This document shows positions 43,372-52,646 of a stretch of DNA of 64,000 bases, in pieces (the stretch's first letter is position 1; every line of letters begins with the position of its first letter). The DNA is taken from assembly GCA_020831625.1 (NCBI GenBank), contig JAFIGD010000015.1, positions 1-64,000 of the forward strand, given 5' to 3'. A program made the position numbers and the translations under genes. Under the pieces are notes generated by a model. That model was not told the origin of the DNA and did not search any database. It saw nothing but the letters and a program-made list of their open reading frames with translations. The stretch comes from Verrucomicrobiota bacterium (GTDB lineage Bacteria > Verrucomicrobiota > Kiritimatiellia > SS1-B-03-39 > UBA6053).

Positions 43372-44190
43372 ATGAACTTTTTGAGACCCCTGATTGACGA
43401 AGCCGGGATGTCCGATCCGCACGCGCTGGTGCGGGGGGACACGGTGTATCTGTTCACCGGACACGATGTGGGCTTCGGCGTGCCGGACTGGGTGATGCCG
43501 GACTGGCGCATCTACCACTCCACCGATTTGCAGACCTGGGATCACGTGGGCACCATCCGTCCAGACGACTGCTATCTCGGCGGGGGCTGCGCCTCCTGCT
43601 GGGCCGGGGACATTGTGGAGCGCGGCGGGGTGTTTTTCTGGTATTTCTCCCATCCCCAAAAAGGCACGGGGGTGATGCGCGCGGAGCGTCCGGAGGGTCC
43701 TTATACGGATGCGCTGGGGCATGCGCTGGTGGCGTCCTTTGATCCCACAATTTTCATCGAGGATGACGGAACGCCCTATCTCATTTACGGTCACGGCGAT
43801 TACAAAATCGCGCGGTTGAAGGACAACATGATCGAGCTGGCGGAGGAACCGCGCCTTTTGCCGCTGGACCGGCGCGGGGTGTTCCCGGTGATGGACAAGA
43901 ATTCGCTGCACAAGCACAACGGGATTTATTATCTAAGCTGTTCCGGATATTACGCCACCTCCGACAAGCTGTACGGTCCCTACGTGCACCGGGGTCTGGT
44001 GGGAGAGGGCATGGGCTTGGACACGCCCTATGCGCACGGCGATTTCTTTGTGTGGAAAGGGGACTGGTATCATGTGTGGTGCAAATACCGTGACCGCGAT
44101 CACGACCGCATCCGCGACTGCTTCCTCGCGCCGGTGGTCTACGATGCCTCGGGGGCAATGAGAGATCTCTTCAACGTGACTCCGGTCTGA
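43372..44190 (+). CDS. GH43-like glycosidase with an altered acid site
   Basis: A 272-residue single-domain five-bladed propeller. The base Asp is in MSDPHAL and the second Asp in SFDPTIF. Where GH43 enzymes have Glu before an HK-NG-YYLS stretch, this protein reads MDKNSLHKHNGIYYLS, so Asp seems to stand in for the general acid. It may be slow, use a different residue, or have another role. No signal peptide. GAGG lies 4 nt before the ATG. It converges on the XylR-like gene, with stop codons 3 nt apart, and may be one of its targets. Confidence 0.72.
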   Translation: MNFLRPLIDEAGMSDPHALVRGDTVYLFTGHDVGFGVPDWVMPDWRIYHSTDLQTWDHVGTIRPDDCYLGGGCASCWAGDIVERGGVFFWYFSHPQKGTGVMRAERPEGPYTDALGHALVASFDPTIFIEDDGTPYLIYGHGDYKIARLKDNMIELAEEPRLLPLDRRGVFPVMDKNSLHKHNGIYYLSCSGYYATSDKLYGPYVHRGLVGEGMGLDTPYAHGDFFVWKGDWYHVWCKYRDRDHDRIRDCFLAPVVYDASGAMRDLFNVTPV

Positions 44191-44192
44191 AC

Positions 44193-45314
44193 TTATTGTG
44201 TTCTCGCCCGGTATTCGCTGGGGGTTTCGCGGGTTTCCCGTTTGAAGATCAGGCTCAGCATCCGGGGTTCGGAGAGGCCGACGAGGTAGGCGATTTCCTT
44301 GATGCTGAGATCGGTTTGACTGAGCAGGTTGGAGGCCTTGCGGATACGGGCCTGTGTCAACAGGGTGCCGAGGCTGCTGCCGGTGACTTTATTGAAACGG
44401 TATTCGAGGGTGCGCCGGGGAATGCCGAGTGCGCGGACCACGTCGCCGACTTCCCGGAACTGCTCGGTTTTCTCGCAGATCAGGGTGAGGGCTTTTTTCA
44501 CAACCGGATCCTTGTAAGCCAGCATATCGGTGGATTGGCGGGTGATGATGCCCCGTGGACGGATGCGGACGGGCTCGTCGGGCGGGTGGGAGCCGCGGGC
44601 CCACTGTATGGCGGTCTCCGCGGCGGCGTATCCGATTTGCCGGCCCGACAGGGCGATGCTGGAGAGAGGTACAGGGCAAAGGGCCCGATCCAGGGTGTCG
44701 TTGTCCACACCGAGAATGGCGAACCGGGAGGGAATATCCTTGGCAGGATCCTCCAGGCTTTCAATGAGCCAGCGGGCGTGAAGGTCGGAGCAGGCGAGGA
44801 TCCCGACCGGAGAGGGGAGCTTTCTCAAAATTTTCACTGCCTCCGGAACCATGATCTGGTTGGTCAAATCCAGAACGCGGGTTTCGATGCCGCTGTTTTC
44901 GGTGATTTCCAGAAAGCCCTGCCGGCGTTCTTTTGAAAAATGACATCCTTCGGCATGCAAAAAGGCCAGGGACGGACAGCCTTTGGACAGGAGATAACGG
45001 GCCCCCATGCGGCCGATTTCGGGGTCATCGTTGATAACCCGGGGCGCCTCCAGATCGAATCGGTTGGAGGTGACGACCACTTTCGGCGTGAGCGTGCGAA
45101 GCACCTTAATGAATTTCGGATTGGATTCAAACGCGATCAGCGCGTCCAGTGAAGCTCCCTGAGAACCGAGTTCCGGGACAAAGCCGGAGGTTGAGAGCAG
45201 CTGCAACTGAATATCCCGGTTGGCATTGCAGAAACTGCGGATGCCGAGGAGAATATCCCGGGCCAGGTCAAGATTCGCCGGCACCACCACGCCGAGGGTT
45301 CGTTTATCCTTCAT
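44193..45314 (-). CDS. XylR-type AraC-family regulator with LacI-like sensor domain
   Basis: A 373-residue regulator. Residues about 8-265 form a periplasmic-binding-protein-like ligand domain of the LacI/GalR kind (LGVVVPANLDLARDIL, YLLSKGCPSLAFLH, ILACSDLHA, FAILGVDND). The C-terminal 100 residues are the AraC DNA-binding domain with two helix-turn-helix motifs (VVRALGIPRRTLEYRF and IKEIAYLVGLSEPRMLSLIFKRE). This order is that of xylose regulator XylR, so a pentose ligand is likely. A perfect TATAAT at 45321-45326 is 6 nt before the ATG, suggesting a leaderless message. Adjacent to a GH43 gene. Confidence 0.85.
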   Translation of the reverse strand: MKDKRTLGVVVPANLDLARDILLGIRSFCNANRDIQLQLLSTSGFVPELGSQGASLDALIAFESNPKFIKVLRTLTPKVVVTSNRFDLEAPRVINDDPEIGRMGARYLLSKGCPSLAFLHAEGCHFSKERRQGFLEITENSGIETRVLDLTNQIMVPEAVKILRKLPSPVGILACSDLHARWLIESLEDPAKDIPSRFAILGVDNDTLDRALCPVPLSSIALSGRQIGYAAAETAIQWARGSHPPDEPVRIRPRGIITRQSTDMLAYKDPVVKKALTLICEKTEQFREVGDVVRALGIPRRTLEYRFNKVTGSSLGTLLTQARIRKASNLLSQTDLSIKEIAYLVGLSEPRMLSLIFKRETRETPSEYRARTQ

Positions 45315-45320
45315 GTTTTC

Positions 45321-45439
45321 ATTATATTTCGTCAGCGGGGAAAGGGAAGCGCTGAATGCGGAAACGTGTGGTCAGTTTGCGCAAATATGTATGCGTTTAA
45401 AATGATCTATTCTTAACGGCGTATGAAAAGATGCGTATG
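45321..45439. promoter_or_regulatory. Regulatory region between the XylR-like and Verru_Chthon genes
   Basis: TATAAT for the minus-strand regulator is at 45321-45326. A palindrome TTTGCGCAAA lies at 45376-45385, within the minus-strand word CATATTTGCGCAA. GCGTATG is repeated directly at 45419-45425 and 45433-45439, a 14-nt period typical of AraC-family sites, and ends 9 nt before the ATG at 45448. Confidence 0.4.
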
Positions 45440-45447
45440 TTGTTTGT

Positions 45448-48400
45448 ATGAAGTTCAATGACGATAAACATGGAAGCGCGCTTTTGGTTACTCTGCTGGT
45501 GGTCAGCCTGCTGTTGGTGATGACGTTGTCACTGGTGGCGGTGGTGCGCATGGATCTCCGGGAGGTCACCCAATACCAGCAGCTTTATCAGGCACGGGCC
45601 AACGCGCGTTTGGGGGCGGAACTGGCGGTGGCGCGTCTGCAGGAGCTGACCGGGGCGGACACGCGGGTGACGTTTGCGGCGGAGTCGGATGCTTCGCTGG
45701 ATCCGTCGGTGCTGCGCCACATGAGTCGGCGGACGCAGCATTGGACGGGCGTGCGGGATGCGGCCTTGTTGAATCCATCGGAATCCGGTCTGAACCCGGG
45801 CCGGGGTGAATTGCTGGGGTGGCTGGTTTCGGGTGAACGGCTTCCCTCCGGCAGTTCTGTACCCGCGGAGGGAGCTTTTGATCCGCTGACGGGCCGGAGT
45901 CCCTTGACGACGCAGGCCTGGGCGGGTGCCCGTCTTCCGGGAAGCGGTTTTGCCAAGGTTGTGGGGGCGGGGAGTGTGCTGGAGGATTCCGCTTCCGGGC
46001 ATCCGGATTTTGTGGCGGTGCCTAAAGTCGGTGTCGGAGACAACGGCTTTTACGGGTGGTGGGCCGCGGATGAAGGCGTGAAAGCCCGGGTTAATCTGGG
46101 GGACCGGTTTTTATTGGACGGAGATGCGTCCACGGATGCCCTGCGGCATGTGACGGTTCCCCGCGCGGGCTCGGAGCTTTTTCTTCCGGGGTATACTCCC
46201 GGATCGGAGGCCCAACAGGAGGAAATGGACAAGGTGGTGTCGGCGAGATCCCTGAATCATCTCTCCTTTGCCCCGGTCTCCACGCCGAATTACTCGGCAT
46301 CCAGAGAATTATTTCATGATGTGTCTCTTGTTTCATCCGGGCTTGCCGCAAACGTGAGGTATGGCGGACTTCAAAGGGATTTGACTGCTGTTTTTCAGGA
46401 GGCTTCCGGGAATGGCGGGCAGCCGGGCGGGCAGCAGTGGGAGAGGTTGTTGGACTATCAGTCTCTGCAAATGAACCGGGCGATTCATCTGCCCCGCAAC
46501 GCGGGGGGGATTCGTCCGGATCAGAACCGAAGTGAACTGCGGGCCCGGATGTTTCCGCATTTGACCCATGCTTCCATTGGAGATGATTTCGGAGGGCCCT
46601 CCTGGAACCATTTGGTGACCTGGGTGAACACCCGTGAGTTGAATCCGACGTTTGAGGTCAGGCAAAACAGAATCGACAATCAAGGGTTATGGCCTGTCGT
46701 CGCCAAGCTGGAACTCAGCCGCTATATTACCTTCGACCGAAAAGTGAGTCCGACGAGGCTGTACTACATCATCGTACCGAAAATTGTCCTTTGGAATCCC
46801 TATAATGTGCCGTTGCGGTTTCCGGGAAACACCATGCATATGCGGTGGCTGGACGGTATTGAGTCCTTCCCCAACGACACGCTGGACCTGGTGGTCAGCC
46901 GGGAGGATGAATTTTATTATCTGACCGGACTTAAGTTGCCGCTGATCGGAGACAACGACGGAAGAAATCACGTCGCGGGAACCGCTCTGTGGAACGCCGC
47001 ATACAGTTTTGATTTTATTCTGGAGGGCGGGGAGATTCCGCCTGGAGCGGCCAAAGTGTTCACCATGACCCGGACGCACCGTTATACGACCGGACTGACC
47101 ACGCTGGAAGACTCCTGGAACGCGGCCGGTAACAACCTCAAGGACGGGGTGCTGTTGAATGTAATCGACCGAAGCCGGTTAAATGTGCCGGTGCTTTCCA
47201 GCACCCCCTCTCCGGGGAATTACGGCGTGTACTTGGAGGTGGATTTAAACGAGTTTATTCAAAAAACCGCTGGAAATAAACCCACAAGCTGGCCCGACAG
47301 TCTGATTCATGAGGATTTGAAGGCCAATGGACTGAACGGATTCACGCTGGAAGCTTCCGGGGGCGGGGAGAGTTCCCGGGTGCGATTTACAACGGATGGC
47401 GACAGCGACCGGTTTGTTTTTGAGCTTGCCGGAACACAAAACCGGCTCAGCACAAATGTGAAATTTCATCTTCGCGGCGGGCAGGCCCGGAATGCGGACA
47501 TTATGATGCGCGGGATGCAATTCGTGGCCGCGACATTTGATTATGACCCGGAGGATTATCTTTTCACGCCGGGCAGTGATGAAATTCCCGATGACCTGCC
47601 GGTGTTGTTTCATTTCGCATTCGGGCTGCGGCTGCCGTACAATTTTTCGCTGGAGCGGCCCGGGGTTGAGCCGAACCGGATTGCGCCGGCTCCGCTGTTT
47701 GCGAGCGGGAATCCTCTCACCGGTAAATTCAATGTTTCGAAAATTGACCGGGGGAACGGGTATCAGGGGGTGAACAGCTATGTGGCCATGATTCTTCAGA
47801 AAAGTGACGATCTTCAGTTCACCACTCATGACGGAAAAAGCTACGCCTATATCGGGTATTCAGATCATCCGGCAGAAATCAGCGGATCCTTTGATGAACC
47901 GTATCCGCGAATGATTTTAAGTGAAATTCCGGGGACCGCTTTGGCGCTTGAGGGCTTTGAGGAGATCACCTCCCCCGCATCTTTGCAGCATGCAAACCTT
48001 CGATCCTTCAACAATGAGTTACGCAACACGCATGAGGCCGATCTGTTTTTCCGCTGGAATTTTCACGGAGGCAATCTGGGTCCGTCGCATCCCATCGGTA
48101 ATTCCATGGCGGATCCGTATATCGCACCCGACACCGTGCACCGCTGGGGATGGCAGGGATTTGAATATCCGGACAATAATGCCATTGGCGGAGGACTGAA
48201 AGCTTCGCATTATGATTTTTCCTATCTGCTGAATCAGGTGCTGTGGGATGATTTTGTATTCACCGGCTGGGCGAATTCACGTCTGCTTTGGCGTTCTCCG
48301 GCCTGGAATACAGACCGGTCACGCATTGAACGGGATTTTGACACCTCGGCCGCGGAGATGCGGACGCTGGGGGCCTTTAATGTCAATTCGACCTCCGTCA

Positions 48401-49197
48401 GGGCGTGGGCGAGTCTGCTCAGGGCGTTTGAGGGGCTGGATGTGGGCGGAGAGGACGGCGGGGATGAGCGCTCACCGCTCAGTCGTTTTAACGATCGGTA
48501 TGGCGATCCTTTTGATCCCGCCACAACCAACCGGGCTTCGGAATTCGGGTTCGCCCGGGAGAATAATTTCACCGGCTACCGCCGTCTGACGCGCCGGGAA
48601 ATTTATGATGAGGATACCGGCACGGGGCTGGCGGCGGAGATTGTCAGACAGGTCAAGGCCAGAGGTCCGTTCTTGTCTCTGGGAGATTTTGTCAACCGGG
48701 CCCTGCTTCCGCCGGGAAATGATCCGGACGGGCACCGGCTTTCGGGAGCGGTTCAACGGGCGATAGATGACAGCGGCATTAACGCGGCGCAGCATCAGAA
48801 CAGTCTGGACAGCCGGTCCCACATTTCCATTGCGGATTTGGGGGATCCGTCCCGCTGGCCCTCGGACCGCTTTTATTTGGATCACAAATTCGGCGCGGCC
48901 ACCCGGGGGGCTCCGGGATATTTCACCCAGGCGGATTTGCTCAGCCGGATTGGCCCGGTGCTTCGCGTCCGCTCCGACACGTTTTTAATTCGTTCGTACG
49001 GCGAGGTGACCGATGGAAACGGCAACCCGCTTTCCAAAGCCTGGTGTGAAGTCGTGGTTCAGCGGGAGCCGGAATACCTCGATGCGCTGGACGAGCCGGA
49101 TGTGTTGCCTGTGGATCTTGAACAACCGGTCAACCGGCTTTTGGGGCGCCGATATACGGTCGTTGCATTTCGGTGGCTGGGAGAGGATGAACTTTAA
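45448..49197 (+). CDS. Verru_Chthon cassette protein A-like giant pseudopilin protein
   Basis: A 1249-residue protein. The N-terminus (MKFNDDKHG, then SALLVTLLVVSL and a long hydrophobic helix ending VVRMDLREV) is a type IV pilin or PilX-like class III signal with a cleavage Gly at position 9. The rest is a large exported domain with no catalytic motif that I recognise; ARLGAELAVARLQELTGADT and a C-terminal segment with LGDFVNRALLPPG are typical of the Verru_Chthon cassette protein A family. Those proteins normally sit in four-gene cassettes with other pilin-like proteins, but none is next to it here. A role in a type II/IV-like assembly is inferred. Confidence 0.7.
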   Translation: MKFNDDKHGSALLVTLLVVSLLLVMTLSLVAVVRMDLREVTQYQQLYQARANARLGAELAVARLQELTGADTRVTFAAESDASLDPSVLRHMSRRTQHWTGVRDAALLNPSESGLNPGRGELLGWLVSGERLPSGSSVPAEGAFDPLTGRSPLTTQAWAGARLPGSGFAKVVGAGSVLEDSASGHPDFVAVPKVGVGDNGFYGWWAADEGVKARVNLGDRFLLDGDASTDALRHVTVPRAGSELFLPGYTPGSEAQQEEMDKVVSARSLNHLSFAPVSTPNYSASRELFHDVSLVSSGLAANVRYGGLQRDLTAVFQEASGNGGQPGGQQWERLLDYQSLQMNRAIHLPRNAGGIRPDQNRSELRARMFPHLTHASIGDDFGGPSWNHLVTWVNTRELNPTFEVRQNRIDNQGLWPVVAKLELSRYITFDRKVSPTRLYYIIVPKIVLWNPYNVPLRFPGNTMHMRWLDGIESFPNDTLDLVVSREDEFYYLTGLKLPLIGDNDGRNHVAGTALWNAAYSFDFILEGGEIPPGAAKVFTMTRTHRYTTGLTTLEDSWNAAGNNLKDGVLLNVIDRSRLNVPVLSSTPSPGNYGVYLEVDLNEFIQKTAGNKPTSWPDSLIHEDLKANGLNGFTLEASGGGESSRVRFTTDGDSDRFVFELAGTQNRLSTNVKFHLRGGQARNADIMMRGMQFVAATFDYDPEDYLFTPGSDEIPDDLPVLFHFAFGLRLPYNFSLERPGVEPNRIAPAPLFASGNPLTGKFNVSKIDRGNGYQGVNSYVAMILQKSDDLQFTTHDGKSYAYIGYSDHPAEISGSFDEPYPRMILSEIPGTALALEGFEEITSPASLQHANLRSFNNELRNTHEADLFFRWNFHGGNLGPSHPIGNSMADPYIAPDTVHRWGWQGFEYPDNNAIGGGLKASHYDFSYLLNQVLWDDFVFTGWANSRLLWRSPAWNTDRSRIERDFDTSAAEMRTLGAFNVNSTSVRAWASLLRAFEGLDVGGEDGGDERSPLSRFNDRYGDPFDPATTNRASEFGFARENNFTGYRRLTRREIYDEDTGTGLAAEIVRQVKARGPFLSLGDFVNRALLPPGNDPDGHRLSGAVQRAIDDSGINAAQHQNSLDSRSHISIADLGDPSRWPSDRFYLDHKFGAATRGAPGYFTQADLLSRIGPVLRVRSDTFLIRSYGEVTDGNGNPLSKAWCEVVVQREPEYLDALDEPDVLPVDLEQPVNRLLGRRYTVVAFRWLGEDEL

Positions 49198-49215
49198 CGC
49201 GGAGACAGTGTAGAA

Positions 49216-50001
49216 ATGAAACAACAGAAGCGATTTTCCAAACTGAAATGTATTTCCCCGTGTTTGGGGGTGTTCATTGGGGCCCTGGCTCCCCGGCTTC
49301 CTGCGCAGCAGGCCGAATCCGCCGGGGCGCAGAGGGTTGAAGCGGAGGAGCAGGTCCGCTTTGTGAATCTTTTCATCTACGCCTGGCCATATGAGGGCTC
49401 TGTGAATGCGGACACGGTGATTCATCAGGTGGCGCCTGTCTACTTCCAGAGCTTGGAATCGGAGGAACGGGTCGCGGTTCGGAGACAGCGATCCACCGGA
49501 CCGTATGCATATCCCGTGCTTGGTGAATATGTGGAATTGTATGAGCGCACTCAGGGGGTTCATCCGGAAACGGGAGAACCGGAGTGGATCAGAACGCCCC
49601 GAATCCGGGCGCGGATCCCGGAGGGGTGGGAGAATTTGCTTCTGGTGGTTTTCCCGGACAGCCGGGAAAACGGACTGTATCGAACCTTTCCCATGGATGC
49701 CTCCTCCGCCCGCACCCCAAAAGGAATGGTCCGGTTGCTGAACGGAACTCCGGATGTGCTTGGGGTTCAGGCCGGTGAGGATGTGATGGTGATTCAGCCT
49801 TCGGAATCGGTTTTGTTCAAACCTCAGCTCCCGCCGGGCGGGTCCAGATTTCCGGTCCGCATGATGCGCCGTCAGGGGGATGAATGGCAGCTGATCTACA
49901 GTTCGAATCAGCGGCTGGAGCCGGAAAAAGCCAATTTGATGGTGATTTATCCCTCCGGCGGGCGAAGGGTTCAGGTGATGAATTTCGGGGGGATTCCTTA
50001 A
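49216..50001 (+). CDS. Exported protein of unknown function
   Basis: A 261-residue protein with a signal peptide ending near RLPAQQA. The mature part is beta-rich; I see EEQVRFVNLFIYAWPYEG, TFPMDASSAR and a C-terminal NLMVIYPSGGRR stretch, but no known catalytic motif. It lies 18 nt after the Verru_Chthon-like gene on the same strand, so it is probably translated from the same message and may be an accessory protein of that envelope structure. No Shine-Dalgarno is visible. Confidence 0.62.
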   Translation: MKQQKRFSKLKCISPCLGVFIGALAPRLPAQQAESAGAQRVEAEEQVRFVNLFIYAWPYEGSVNADTVIHQVAPVYFQSLESEERVAVRRQRSTGPYAYPVLGEYVELYERTQGVHPETGEPEWIRTPRIRARIPEGWENLLLVVFPDSRENGLYRTFPMDASSARTPKGMVRLLNGTPDVLGVQAGEDVMVIQPSESVLFKPQLPPGGSRFPVRMMRRQGDEWQLIYSSNQRLEPEKANLMVIYPSGGRRVQVMNFGGIP

Positions 50002-50033
50002 GCGGAGATTTTAGCGGGCATTGACTCTTTTAT

Positions 50034-51188
50034 ATGAACCGGTATGGGGAAGGAATGAATTCTTCAGATTTGTCGTTGTCCTGTTCGTATGAGTCTTTGG
50101 CGGAGGGGTGGTTTCGGCGGTGTGGACGCAGCGGGCTGATGCTGCCGGCGGTGAGTCTGGGGTGTTGGCAGAATTTCGGGGAGCGGGCGTCGGCTTCGGC
50201 GCCGAGCCGGGACGAGGCGGAACATCATGCGCGCTGCCGCGGGATGCTGTGCACGGCGTTCACCCTGGGGGTCACACACTTTGATTTGGCGAACAATTAC
50301 GGGCCGCCGCCGGGGGCGGCCGAGTCGAGGGTCGGACGGATTTTGCGTGAGGATTTCGCGGGACTTCGCGACGAATTGGTGATCAGCACCAAGGCGGGAT
50401 ACACGATGTGGCCGGGACCCTACGGGGATTGGGGATCGCGGAAGTATCTGATCGCGTCGTGCGATCAGTCCCTGAAACGCCTGGGACTGGAGTATGTGGA
50501 CATTTTTTATTCGCACCGGCCGGATCCGGAGACGCCGGTGGAAGAGACGATGGGGGCACTGGATCATCTGGTGCGATCCGGCAAAGCACTCTATGCGGGG
50601 CTGTCGAATTACAGTCCGGCGCAGACGCGGGAGGCGCTGCGGGTGTGTGAGGAACGGGGATTTGTGAAACCGGTCATCCACCAACCCAAGTACAATCTCA
50701 TCGATCAGCGAATGGAAACGGAGGGTTTGTTTGAGATGTTGGCGGAGGCCGGAATGGGGAGCATCTGCTTTTCGCCACTGCAGGGCGGTCTGCTGACCGG
50801 AAAATACCTTGACGGCGTGGCGGAGGACAGCCGGAAAGGATTGAAGGGAAATGAGGATCAGGATCCGTGGCTGCATGGGGAGAAGCGGGACCGGCTGGCG
50901 CGGTTGAAGGCGCTGGCGGAGGCGCGGGGGCTGACCTGCACGCAACTGGCGCTTTTGTGGACCCTGCGTCCGGGGCGGTGCACCTCGGCCCTGATCGGCG
51001 CCAGCCGTCCGGATCAGATTGTGGAGGCGTGTTCGTTGCTGAAACGGACTCCGGTGGATGCGATTACAGAATCGAACGATTTCGCGGCCTGGAGCCAAAC
51101 GCTTCGCGAGCAGGCGGCAAAATACACGACCAAGGTTTCGAATTCGTCCGCGGAGATTGTTGAAGGCCTGCGTGAGGAGCGGGGGTGA
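50034..51188 (+). CDS. Aldo/keto reductase (YghZ/GSP69-like)
   Basis: A 384-residue NADP-dependent reductase. All four catalytic residues are visible: Asp in THFDLANNYG, Tyr in NNYGPPPG, Lys in VISTKAGY, and His in FYSHRPDP. The coenzyme-binding pattern SALIGASRPDQI near the end is also present. This subgroup includes L-glyceraldehyde-3-phosphate reductase; a sugar aldehyde substrate would fit the setting. The ATG at 50034 has no Shine-Dalgarno; an in-frame ATG at 50055 lies 6 nt after a -10-like TATGGG and could be the true, leaderless start. The gene ends 3 nt before the stop of the convergent sulfatase. Confidence 0.85.
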   Translation: MNRYGEGMNSSDLSLSCSYESLAEGWFRRCGRSGLMLPAVSLGCWQNFGERASASAPSRDEAEHHARCRGMLCTAFTLGVTHFDLANNYGPPPGAAESRVGRILREDFAGLRDELVISTKAGYTMWPGPYGDWGSRKYLIASCDQSLKRLGLEYVDIFYSHRPDPETPVEETMGALDHLVRSGKALYAGLSNYSPAQTREALRVCEERGFVKPVIHQPKYNLIDQRMETEGLFEMLAEAGMGSICFSPLQGGLLTGKYLDGVAEDSRKGLKGNEDQDPWLHGEKRDRLARLKALAEARGLTCTQLALLWTLRPGRCTSALIGASRPDQIVEACSLLKRTPVDAITESNDFAAWSQTLREQAAKYTTKVSNSSAEIVEGLREERG

Positions 51189-51191
51189 TGG

Positions 51192-52637
51192 TCAACCAAA
51201 CGCTGCCCAGGCGTGCTGGGCGGGCGGGGTGGTGGCGAGGAGGTGTTCGAGGGCGTGTCGGTGGCGCTGCAGGGCTTCGCGCTCGTCGGGGAAGTGGGCG
51301 AGGTTGCGCTGCTCGCGGGGATCGTTGACGAGGTCGAAGAACTCCTCATGGAAACCGGGGTCGACATCGGGCAGGATGTGTCGGACGTATTTGCGGGTTG
51401 CGCTTTGCATGCAGTGCCAATTTTGCGAGGATTCGGAGAAGGCGAATTCGCGGACGGGCGTGTCGTCGGTGAGCGCGGGGCGCAGGGAGCGGCAGGGAAT
51501 GCGGTCGCGGTAGGCGGGCCAGGGTTCGGAGAGGACGGTTTGCGGGTCCAGACCGGCGGTGTCGAGAATGGTGGCGGTGAGGTCGGTGAGTTCAACGGGG
51601 GGCGTATAAACGCGGTGGGCGGGTTGACGCGGGTCGCGGACGAGAGTGGGCACGGTGAGGGACTCGCGATAGTAGGTGGACTTCTGAACGCGGCCGTGAT
51701 CGCCCATCATTTCGCCGTGATCGCTGCTGAAGAGAATGACGGTGTTGTCGAGTTCGCCCTGCTCACGGAGTTCGTCGAGAATGCGTCCGATCTGATCGTC
51801 GACCAGGCGGATGGTTGCGCGGTAGGCGCGGCGGAGCCGCCAAAGCGTTTTTTTGAGGTCGGGTGAGAGTTCCTCTCCCTCCGGTCCGGGGATATAATCA
51901 TCGGTCTCCTCATAGGGCTCGGCATCGAGATACCGTTGCGGAGGGTCAAAGGGCTTGTGGGGAGAGCAAAAGGAGACGTTGAGATAGAAGGGGGTGTCCT
52001 TCGGCCGTTCGCGGAGGGCCTGGATGGCCTTGTCGCCGGTGACGACATCGACGTGGTCGGCCTCGTCGAAGGGCCAGGGCTTGCCGTCGGGTTCGAGGGC
52101 TTCGTCGGCAACATTCCGGTTGTCCCCACAGGCCGCGAGGAAGTCGCGGACGGGTTCCAGGATGCCGCGGGCGTCGAGGTGGGCGCACCAGTCGCAATAA
52201 TTTTTGACGGCGAGCTGTTTGCCGGCGGATTCCCAGAGCCAGTTGAAGCCGAGGGTTTTGATTTTGGGGGCGAGGGCATGGAGGTTGGTGCCCCGGCCGC
52301 GCGGGGTGCCCCAGGGCCAACTTTGCAGGACGTGGAGTTTTCCGGCCATGGCCGTCCAGTAGCCCGCGTTCTGCAGCGCCCGGGGAAAGGTGGGGAGGTC
52401 GAAGTTCAGATCCCCGGCCATGGCGTGGGCTCCGATCTGGTGGCTGTAGCGTCCGGTGAGCAGCGCGCTGCGGGCAGGCATGCAGATGGGGTTGACGGAC
52501 TGGCAGTTGGTGAACACCGTGGCGGATTCCGCGAGAGCTTTCAGGTGCGGGGTGCTGTAGACCGCTTCGGGCATGAAGCCCGCGTGGTCGGGCCGCAACT
52601 GATCCACAAGGAGGAAGAGGATGTTGGGCTTTTTCAT
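51192..52637 (-). CDS. Type I sulfatase with CxPAR active-site motif
   Basis: A 481-residue sulfatase with no signal peptide (MKKPNILFLLVDQLRPDH). The formylglycine motif is CMPAR at Cys52, the Ala variant of the more usual CxPSR; this variant is accepted by formylglycine-generating enzymes. Later metal and active-site motifs are present (SPHKPFDPP, SSDHGEMMGDHG). It should hydrolyse sulfate esters on imported oligosaccharides. It begins 9 nt after the end of the GHL6-like gene on the same strand, so the two form an operon. Length is normal for the family. Confidence 0.88.
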   Translation of the reverse strand: MKKPNILFLLVDQLRPDHAGFMPEAVYSTPHLKALAESATVFTNCQSVNPICMPARSALLTGRYSHQIGAHAMAGDLNFDLPTFPRALQNAGYWTAMAGKLHVLQSWPWGTPRGRGTNLHALAPKIKTLGFNWLWESAGKQLAVKNYCDWCAHLDARGILEPVRDFLAACGDNRNVADEALEPDGKPWPFDEADHVDVVTGDKAIQALRERPKDTPFYLNVSFCSPHKPFDPPQRYLDAEPYEETDDYIPGPEGEELSPDLKKTLWRLRRAYRATIRLVDDQIGRILDELREQGELDNTVILFSSDHGEMMGDHGRVQKSTYYRESLTVPTLVRDPRQPAHRVYTPPVELTDLTATILDTAGLDPQTVLSEPWPAYRDRIPCRSLRPALTDDTPVREFAFSESSQNWHCMQSATRKYVRHILPDVDPGFHEEFFDLVNDPREQRNLAHFPDEREALQRHRHALEHLLATTPPAQHAWAAFG

Positions 52638-52646
52638 GTGGCGGCC

